A DNA stretch of 64,000 nt from Fictibacillus phosphorivorans (GTDB taxonomy: Bacteria > Bacillota > Bacilli > Bacillales > Fictibacillaceae), in NCBI RefSeq assembly GCF_023715845.1, contig NZ_JAMBOR010000017.1:18684-82683 (forward strand), in the 5' to 3' direction. The first letter of the stretch is position 1. Each line of letters begins with the position of its first letter. Positions 58,637 to 64,000 of this stretch are shown here, in pieces. The notes under the pieces are model-generated. The model did no database searches, was not told where the DNA came from, and was given only the letters and a program-made list of their open reading frames with translations. The translations under genes and the position numbers were made by a program.

Positions 58637-59956
58637 ATGAGAATGAAAAAGGTAGCATCACTTTTCTTAACCGCAACAATCGCAGCGTCTGCATTAGCCG
58701 GCTGTTCAACCGGAAACGGCGGAGGGAAATCGGCTGACGGAAAAACAACAATCGAATTCTGGGCAGCGCCAAATCCGACGCAGCAAGTGTATTGGAAAGA
58801 GATGGCGGAAAAATTCGAAAAGGAAAACCCGAAGATTGACGTTAAAGTGAGTCCCATGAAAGAAAGCCCAACTTCAGAAGCGAGCATCCAATCTGCGATC
58901 GCAGGAAAGAGTGCTCCAACCATGTCTGAGAACATTAATCGTGGGTTCGCCGCTCAGCTTGCTGAGAGTAAAGCGCTTGTCCCGCTAAACGAGGTAGACG
59001 GCTGGGATGAGCTAATAAAAAACCGCAGCATGACGGACACGATTAAAACTTGGAAATTCTCGGATGATAATCAGTATGTTATGCCGATCTACTCGAACCC
59101 CATGCTCTTTGGATGGAGAATCGACATCTTAAAAGAAGCAGGCGTGGATAAGATGCCTGCCACGTATAGTGAAGTGCTCGATGCAGCGAAAAAGCTAAAA
59201 GCAAAATATCCTGATAAGTACGTTTGGGCAAAACCTGAACTTGCAGACCCGACGGCACACTTAAGATGGTTTGACTTCTTCATGCTTTATGACGCAGCAT
59301 CCGGCGGCAACCATTTTATCGAAGGTGATAAGTTTGTAGCCGATGATGAAGCTGGTATAAACGCGTTAACACTTATGAGTGACCTCAAAAAAGAAGATGC
59401 TATTTTAACGAAGCAAGCGACAGATATTTTTGAAAGCGGTCTTGGAATCTTTACGGATCTCGGACCTTGGACGTTCAGCTATTGGGAAGAAAAGTTCCCT
59501 GAAATGAAGTACAACGAAACGTTTGGACTCTCGCTTCCTCCTGTTCCAGATGGTGCTGATACAGAAAACGTGAACACTTTTTCTGATACAAAAGGAATCG
59601 TCATTTATGCGTCAGCAACTAAAGAAGAGCGAAAAGCTGCGATGGAGTTTATGAATTTCGTTTATTCGAATCCAGAAAACGACCTGAAGTGGCTGGAAAC
59701 AACGAAACTTCCGCCAGCACGTGATGACCTTTCATCAAACGAATCGTTCAAAGCGTTCTTTGAAAAAAATCCTGAGCTGAAGCCTTATGCAGATGCAATT
59801 CCGAATGCTATTCCTTCTATTGATAACGCAAAATACAATGAGCTTCAAACACATATTGGCCGTTACGCTGTAAACCCTATCGTGAAGGGAGAAGTTGATC
59901 CTGAAAAAGGCTGGAAAGAAATGAAGAAGGCCATAAAGGAGGAACTTAAAAAATGA
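58637..59956 (+). CDS. ABC transporter sugar-binding lipoprotein
   Basis: 439 residues. A lipoprotein signal peptide ends in LAGC (Cys23), followed by a Ser/Gly-rich linker and a family-1 extracellular solute-binding domain (TIEFWAAPNPTQQVYWKEMA near 37, then FGWRIDILKEAGVDKMPATY near 155). It is anchored outside the cell and delivers substrate to the two permeases encoded next. The operon's GH130 and DUF1861 proteins suggest beta-manno-oligosaccharides or mannosyl-glucose. No ATPase gene is present in the window part of the operon, so a shared MsmX-type ATPase is likely. Confidence 0.92.
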   Translation: MRMKKVASLFLTATIAASALAGCSTGNGGGKSADGKTTIEFWAAPNPTQQVYWKEMAEKFEKENPKIDVKVSPMKESPTSEASIQSAIAGKSAPTMSENINRGFAAQLAESKALVPLNEVDGWDELIKNRSMTDTIKTWKFSDDNQYVMPIYSNPMLFGWRIDILKEAGVDKMPATYSEVLDAAKKLKAKYPDKYVWAKPELADPTAHLRWFDFFMLYDAASGGNHFIEGDKFVADDEAGINALTLMSDLKKEDAILTKQATDIFESGLGIFTDLGPWTFSYWEEKFPEMKYNETFGLSLPPVPDGADTENVNTFSDTKGIVIYASATKEERKAAMEFMNFVYSNPENDLKWLETTKLPPARDDLSSNESFKAFFEKNPELKPYADAIPNAIPSIDNAKYNELQTHIGRYAVNPIVKGEVDPEKGWKEMKKAIKEELKK

Positions 59957-60825
59957 TGAAGAGAAACGGGACGGGCTGGCTATTCGCCAGTCCTTACCTT
60001 TTATATGCGGTGATTTTCTTCGCCATACCGCTGATCTGGTCAATGTATCTATCGTTTACGGACTGGAACTTAATTTCGCCAGTCTACTACTTTAAAGGAT
60101 TTGATAATTTCATAGAAGCGGTTAAACATCCAGGTGTACAGGCCGCCTTTTTCGTAACGTTCAAGTTTATGGCCGCGTTCGTCCCGATGGTTATCGCATC
60201 CTCTCTTTTGGTAGCGCTCGTCATCCACGGACTGCCGAAGTTTAAAGGACTGTTTCTAATCGGATTCTTCCTTCCTTATTTGGCATCAGGGGTTGTTTCA
60301 TCCCTTATCGTAAAAGGATTGCTGTCACATAACAGTGCGTTCAACGTCTTTTTAAGAAAGTTTGGGATCGAGGTCGACTGGTTGAGCACACCGTTATCCG
60401 CACTCTTGGTAGTTGCGGCCATTATCGCTTGGAAGTTCACCGGCTACTATGCACTTATTTTGACGGCTGGCTTTGAAAGCATCAGTAAAGATGTGTATGA
60501 AGCCGCTGCAATCGATGGAGTAACACCATCACAGCGTTTTTGGAAAATCACGTTACCTTTGCTTTATCCAGCATTGTTTACCGTGTTGATCTTATCGATC
60601 GGTGTTTCGTTCGGAATTTTCACCGAGGTTTACCAGCTGACAGGCGGTGGACCAAACTATGCTACAAACACATGGCAGATGGAGATTTTTAAACAAGCGT
60701 TTACAAACTTAAGCGCAGGTTACGCGTCAGCTGTTGCGATTATCGCTTCTGTTGTAACGTTCGCATCCATCTTAGTCATCAGAAAATTACTAGAGATGTG
60801 GGGGAAACGTAATGGTTGGGTCTAA
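59953..60825 (+). CDS. ABC sugar transporter permease (MalF/UgpA type)
   Basis: 290 residues, about six membrane helices. The start overlaps the binding-protein stop (ATGA). The N-terminal GWLFASPYLLYAVIFFAIPL is typical, and the EAA loop with which such permeases contact the ATPase is YEAAAIDGVTPSQRFWKITL near residue 180. It forms the channel with the MalG-type partner encoded 14 nt within its end. Confidence 0.93.
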   Translation: MMKRNGTGWLFASPYLLYAVIFFAIPLIWSMYLSFTDWNLISPVYYFKGFDNFIEAVKHPGVQAAFFVTFKFMAAFVPMVIASSLLVALVIHGLPKFKGLFLIGFFLPYLASGVVSSLIVKGLLSHNSAFNVFLRKFGIEVDWLSTPLSALLVVAAIIAWKFTGYYALILTAGFESISKDVYEAAAIDGVTPSQRFWKITLPLLYPALFTVLILSIGVSFGIFTEVYQLTGGGPNYATNTWQMEIFKQAFTNLSAGYASAVAIIASVVTFASILVIRKLLEMWGKRNGWV

Positions 60826-61639
60826 AAAAGGATTAACATTTCGATATTTAATCGCTTTTGCACTGCTGATCGTTATGGTCTTTCCATATCTCTATATGGT
60901 GCTGAACTCGTTTGCCGACTGGACGCAAGTTGATAATAAGTTAGTGCCGACGGAGTTCACGATGAGATCGTACGAGTGGCTGTTCTCAGGCGGAGAGGCT
61001 GGAATTGCGAGACCGTGGCTGAAGGCTTTCTTCAACAGCGTGATCGTTTCAACCGCATCGACCGCACTCATGATGGTAACAGGCGCAATGGTCGCTTTCG
61101 CACTGGCGAAAATGAACTTTAAAGGACGGGACTTCATCAATAACGCCGTCTTGTTCCAAATGTTCTTCCCAGCGATCATCTTGTTGATCCCAACGTTTTT
61201 AATCATCCAAAACGCTGGACTTTATGACACTTATACGGCAATGATCCTGCCGAAAGCCATGAGTCTATGGGCTGTCTTCATGTACACGAACTTTTTCAGG
61301 GCGATCCCGGATACCTTTATTGAAGCTGCTAAGCTAGACGGGGCTTCAAACTTTCAAATTTTATATAAAATCGTGTTGCCGATGTCAAAATCGATCACAA
61401 CCGTTGTTTTTCTCTTTCTATTCATGGAAAGATGGACAGAATTATTGTGGGATATGATCGTGGTCAGAAGTGACGGCTTGCTGACACTGAACGTACTTTT
61501 ATCTCAAATGTTTGGACCATATGGCGGATACCCAGGTCCGATGTACGCAGCGTCCGTTCTACTAACCGTTCCGATTATCATCTTGTTCTTGTTCTTTTCA
61601 AAACAGTTCAAAGAAGGTATGCAGTTTACGCTTAAATAG
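60812..61639 (+). CDS. ABC sugar transporter permease (MalG/UgpE type)
   Basis: 275 residues, about six membrane helices. The start overlaps the previous gene by 14 nt. The EAA loop is FIEAAKLDGASNFQILYKIV near residue 170, and FFNSVIVSTASTALMMVTGA is typical of helix 2. It partners the upstream permease. No ABC ATPase follows, which is usual in Bacillus sugar importers that share MsmX. Confidence 0.93.
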   Translation: MVGSKKGLTFRYLIAFALLIVMVFPYLYMVLNSFADWTQVDNKLVPTEFTMRSYEWLFSGGEAGIARPWLKAFFNSVIVSTASTALMMVTGAMVAFALAKMNFKGRDFINNAVLFQMFFPAIILLIPTFLIIQNAGLYDTYTAMILPKAMSLWAVFMYTNFFRAIPDTFIEAAKLDGASNFQILYKIVLPMSKSITTVVFLFLFMERWTELLWDMIVVRSDGLLTLNVLLSQMFGPYGGYPGPMYAASVLLTVPIIILFLFFSKQFKEGMQFTLK

Positions 61640-61656
61640 CTTTAAGGAGATACTTT

Positions 61657-62580
61657 ATGACAAAAACATGTAGAGAATTAGTGGAGATTTATTTAGAAAA
61701 AGACCACCCGGAAAATCCTGAAAAACTAACGTTTACAGGTGTGGGAGAACGGGATGTTTACAACATCACCGCACCGTTTGAAGACGAAGGAGAGTTGGTA
61801 ATCGCAGGGCGAGTTGAAGCTCGTGACACCGAGCATTCAGAGGTTTACTTTTTCGTGAACCGTGATGGGGTTTGGACCCCAAGAGAAGGGGCACCTGTAC
61901 TTGAACTTCAGGATCCGTTCGTAACAAGAATCGCTGGAGAGCTCGTGCTCGGTGGAGTGGAGATTTTCCCGCATCCGACGGAAGAAGGAGCACTTGGCTG
62001 GCGTACTGGCTTCTATAAAGGCTCTTCTGTAAAAACGTTACAGCCGTTCTTCAAAGGTCCAGACGGGATGAAAGATTTACGATTGGCAGAATTAAAAGAC
62101 GAAAGTGTTGCAGTTCTCACCCGTCCTCAAGGAGAAAAAGGAGGTCGCGGAAAAATTGGATTCGCACACCTTCCTTCATTAAAAGAATTAACGATAGACG
62201 TGGTTGAAGAAGCGCCCCTTTTAGATGGTCAGTTTGCAGAAGGCGAATGGGGCGGTGCGAACGAGCTTCATCTTCTCCGTAACGGACTGCTCGGCGTCCT
62301 TGGCCACATCGCAAGTTTTGATGAAGAAGGAAACCGTCATTATTATCCGATGGTGTTTGCGCTAGAGCCAGAAACAGGTAAGCATTCAGAAATTCAGCTT
62401 ATCGCGATCCGCGATGACTTTTTAGCCGGAGCTTCTAAACGTCCAGATCTAGTGGACGTGGTGTTCAGCGGCGGACTTGTTCGGAAGATGGATGGAACTG
62501 CTGATTTTTACGCAGGGATCAGTGACGCTGAAGCCCATAAGATTACAATCAATGATCCGTTCAATCAATTTGAAAAATAA
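61657..62580 (+). CDS. DUF1861 / MTP-1-family protein
   Basis: 307 residues, recognised as DUF1861 (PF08950) by TGVGERDVYNITAPFEDEGE near residue 28, GEWGGANELHLLRNGLLGVL near 206 and RPDLVDVVFSGGLVR near 264. The sequence has the repetitive beta-strand pattern of a beta-propeller, like GH43/GH130 enzymes. Such proteins often accompany GH130 phosphorylases, as here, where GH130 follows by 15 nt. No catalytic activity is known to me. It may act as a glycosidase or in sugar binding. It starts with an AAGGAG site, 17 nt after the permease. Confidence 0.85.
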   Translation: MTKTCRELVEIYLEKDHPENPEKLTFTGVGERDVYNITAPFEDEGELVIAGRVEARDTEHSEVYFFVNRDGVWTPREGAPVLELQDPFVTRIAGELVLGGVEIFPHPTEEGALGWRTGFYKGSSVKTLQPFFKGPDGMKDLRLAELKDESVAVLTRPQGEKGGRGKIGFAHLPSLKELTIDVVEEAPLLDGQFAEGEWGGANELHLLRNGLLGVLGHIASFDEEGNRHYYPMVFALEPETGKHSEIQLIAIRDDFLAGASKRPDLVDVVFSGGLVRKMDGTADFYAGISDAEAHKITINDPFNQFEK

Positions 62581-62594
62581 GGGGACATGTTAGC

Positions 62595-63656
62595 ATGAAT
62601 GTGTATCGATATGAAGAAAACCCACTCGTTACGCCTCGTGACGTGAAGCCGCACCGTGACGATTTTGAAGTGATCGGAGCGTTTAACGCCGGAATCGCAA
62701 CATATAACGACGAAGTCATCATGCTACTCCGTGTGGCAGAGCGCCCGATTAGTGATGATCCCAATGTGGTAAAAGCGCCTGTTTACAATGTGAAGACGAA
62801 AGAACTAGAGATTCTTTCGTTTAACTTAGACGATGAACGTTATGATTTCTCTGATCCGCGTGTGATCTGTGAGAAGAAAAACGGCAAACGCTTTTCTTAT
62901 TTAACGTCGCTTTCCTATATTCGTTTAGCGCGCAGTACGGACGGCCGAAACTTCACGATCGAGGATGAGCCTTTCATCTATCCATCCAATGAACTCGAGA
63001 CGTTTGGAATCGAAGACCCGCGCGTAACTCAGATCGGGGATACGTATTATATCTACTACAGTGCCGTTTCTCCGGCAGGTGTAGGGGAGTCGCTCGTTTC
63101 TACGAAAGATTTTGTTGAGGTGGAGCATAACGGTATGATCTTCTGCCCGGAGAACAAAGACGTGTTAATTTTTCCGGAAAAAATTAACGGACTTTATTAT
63201 GCGTTGCACCGCCCGGTTCCAAAAAGCACGGGCGCACCGGAGATCTGGGTAGCTGAGTCTACGAACCTCCTTCATTGGGGCAATCACAAGCATTTGATCG
63301 GACTACGTGATGGCATGTGGGATAACGGCAGGATCGGTGGCGGCGCGGTACCGATCAAAACGGAAAAGGGCTGGCTGGAACTCTATCATGGCGCATCAAA
63401 GGAAGACCGTTATTGCATGGGGGCCGTTTTGCTAGATTTAGAGAATCCGGCAAAAGTGATCGCCCGATCTGAAACACCGATTCTAGAGCCTGAAGCCGAT
63501 TATGAAGTGGACGGATTCTTTGGCAATGTCGTGTTTTCATGCGGCGTTCTTGTAGAAGGCGATGTTGTGAAGATGTATTATGGCGTAGCAGATACATCAA
63601 TGGCATGCGCAGAGCTCAGTTTACAGGAGATTTTGGACTCGCTGACGTATGTATAA
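62595..63656 (+). CDS. GH130 family glycoside phosphorylase/hydrolase (beta-mannoside-active)
   Basis: 353 residues forming a five-bladed propeller. GH130 features are NPLVTPRDVKPHRDDFEVIG at the start, FNAGIATYNDEVIMLLRVAE near 30, FGIEDPRVTQIGDTYYIYYS near 135 with the catalytic-acid Asp region, and GGGAVPIKTEKGWLELYHGA near 250. Most GH130 enzymes phosphorolyse beta-1,4-mannosyl-glucose or beta-manno-oligosaccharides to mannose 1-phosphate; some members hydrolyse beta-1,2-mannosides. With an ABC importer and DUF1861, this is an intracellular beta-mannoside breakdown operon. It is the last gene, followed by a terminator. Confidence 0.9.
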   Translation: MNVYRYEENPLVTPRDVKPHRDDFEVIGAFNAGIATYNDEVIMLLRVAERPISDDPNVVKAPVYNVKTKELEILSFNLDDERYDFSDPRVICEKKNGKRFSYLTSLSYIRLARSTDGRNFTIEDEPFIYPSNELETFGIEDPRVTQIGDTYYIYYSAVSPAGVGESLVSTKDFVEVEHNGMIFCPENKDVLIFPEKINGLYYALHRPVPKSTGAPEIWVAESTNLLHWGNHKHLIGLRDGMWDNGRIGGGAVPIKTEKGWLELYHGASKEDRYCMGAVLLDLENPAKVIARSETPILEPEADYEVDGFFGNVVFSCGVLVEGDVVKMYYGVADTSMACAELSLQEILDSLTYV

Positions 63657-63666
63657 GGGATAAGGG

Positions 63667-63696
63667 AGCCAAAACCATACGTTTTGGCTTCTTTTT
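63667..63696 (+). terminator. Terminator after the GH130 gene
   Basis: AGCCAAAAC (63667-63675) pairs with GTTTTGGCT (63681-63689) around CATAC, followed by TCTTTTTAAT. Confidence 0.9.
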
Positions 63697-63719
63697 AATA
63701 GGAAAATGATGAGTAACGA

Positions 63720-63864
63720 GATGTTCTGAGCCAGGGGCATTTTGAGCGAAGATCGGAAAAGTTGAGCGTAGGTGAGCGTTTTTGAGCGAAAACGGCCTAT
63801 TCTGAGCGTAGCTCGAACTTTTTGAGCGAACGTGTAACAAAATAAAAAAACACGTACCGTAAAA
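63720..63864 (+). repeat. TGAGCG 20-nt-period array, copy H (5-6 units)
   Basis: TGAGCG at 63743, 63763, 63783, 63803 and 63823, with a degenerate TGAGCC at 63726, then the end module ACGTGTAACAAAATAAAAAAAC and ACGTACCGTAAAA. It fills much of the gene-free end of the window (63657-64000). Confidence 0.88.
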
Positions 63865-63962
63865 CAAGAAGGCTGGACTTCTGTCAATAAAGTGGAGATA
63901 AATTTTGTGAGAAATATTCAATTGAGTCCCATTCTTAAGGGATTTTCATATGAACCTCAATG

Positions 63963-63986
63963 AGCCTCTTCACAGAGGCTTTTTAT
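63963..63986 (+). terminator. Hairpin with T tract at the window end
   Basis: AGCCTCT (63963-63969) pairs with AGAGGCT (63974-63980) around TCAC, followed by TTTTTATT. No gene ending here was recognised; it may belong to a small transcript or to an element partly outside the window. Confidence 0.6.
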
Positions 63987-64000
63987 TATGGGCGCTTTAT

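Overview
The window looks like chromosome of a spore-forming Bacillaceae bacterium. Moderate G+C, strong AGGAGG-type ribosome binding sites, a gerA-type spore germination operon, a KipI/KipA-type 5-oxoprolinase set and cre-like sites all point there. An intergenic repeat family with a 20-nt period makes me suspect Fictibacillus or a close relative, but that is an inference. No rRNA, tRNA, CRISPR array, prophage or insertion sequence was seen.

Layout. 1-7066: carbohydrate catabolic operon (DeoR regulator cut by the window edge, SIS isomerase, ROK kinase, ThuA-like protein, three Gfo/Idh/MocA oxidoreductases, TIM-barrel isomerase). 7434-10994: gerA-gerB-gerC germinant receptor on the minus strand. 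11336-12645: a frameshifted TPR remnant and two small hypothetical genes. 13121-20381: minus-strand cluster of ethanolamine-type permease, SDR, glutamine-synthetase-like ligase, aldehyde dehydrogenase, ANTAR response regulator and HisKA_2 sensor kinase, followed upstream by an M20 amidohydrolase and pssA. I read this as ethanolamine assimilation through gamma-glutamylated intermediates. 23025-24599: a phosphodiester-glycosidase-like protein and an RpiR regulator. 24766-32459: PTS EIIABC, GH38 alpha-mannosidase, GH13_18 phosphorylase and glycerate kinase. 32685-40214: a second PTS (separate A, B and C), a second GH38, an MtlR-type PRD regulator and a C-N hydrolase. Both fit uptake and breakdown of mannosylglycerate-type compatible solutes. 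40383-41150: pxpA. 41342-45934: D-threonate operon (DeoR regulator, four-carbon acid-sugar kinase, PdxA2, GntP permease). 46334-50729: DHA2 efflux pump, secreted peptidase-C15-like protein, YihY-family membrane protein. 50874-54605: pxpB, pxpC, an NRAMP homologue and a YcsI-type protein. 54820-55779: manA. 55988-56956: NERD-domain protein. 57267-63656: LacI regulator divergent from an ABC sugar importer with DUF1861 and GH130 proteins for beta-mannosides.

The genes lean strongly towards scavenging. Mannosylglycerate, beta-mannoside and threonate systems would send mannose 6-phosphate (through manA), glycerate phosphate and triose phosphate into glycolysis. The ethanolamine and 5-oxoproline systems would supply glutamate and nitrogen.

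The most unusual non-coding structure is a family of eight arrays. Each has TGAGCG recurring every 20-21 nt and ends in one conserved module of about 38 nt containing an ACGTGT/ACACGT inverted repeat. Other points of interest are a possible ANTAR-controlled attenuator, a putative amidase inside a mannosidase/PTS operon, a C15-type protein with serine at the nucleophile position, and an NRAMP homologue lacking the metal-binding motifs.
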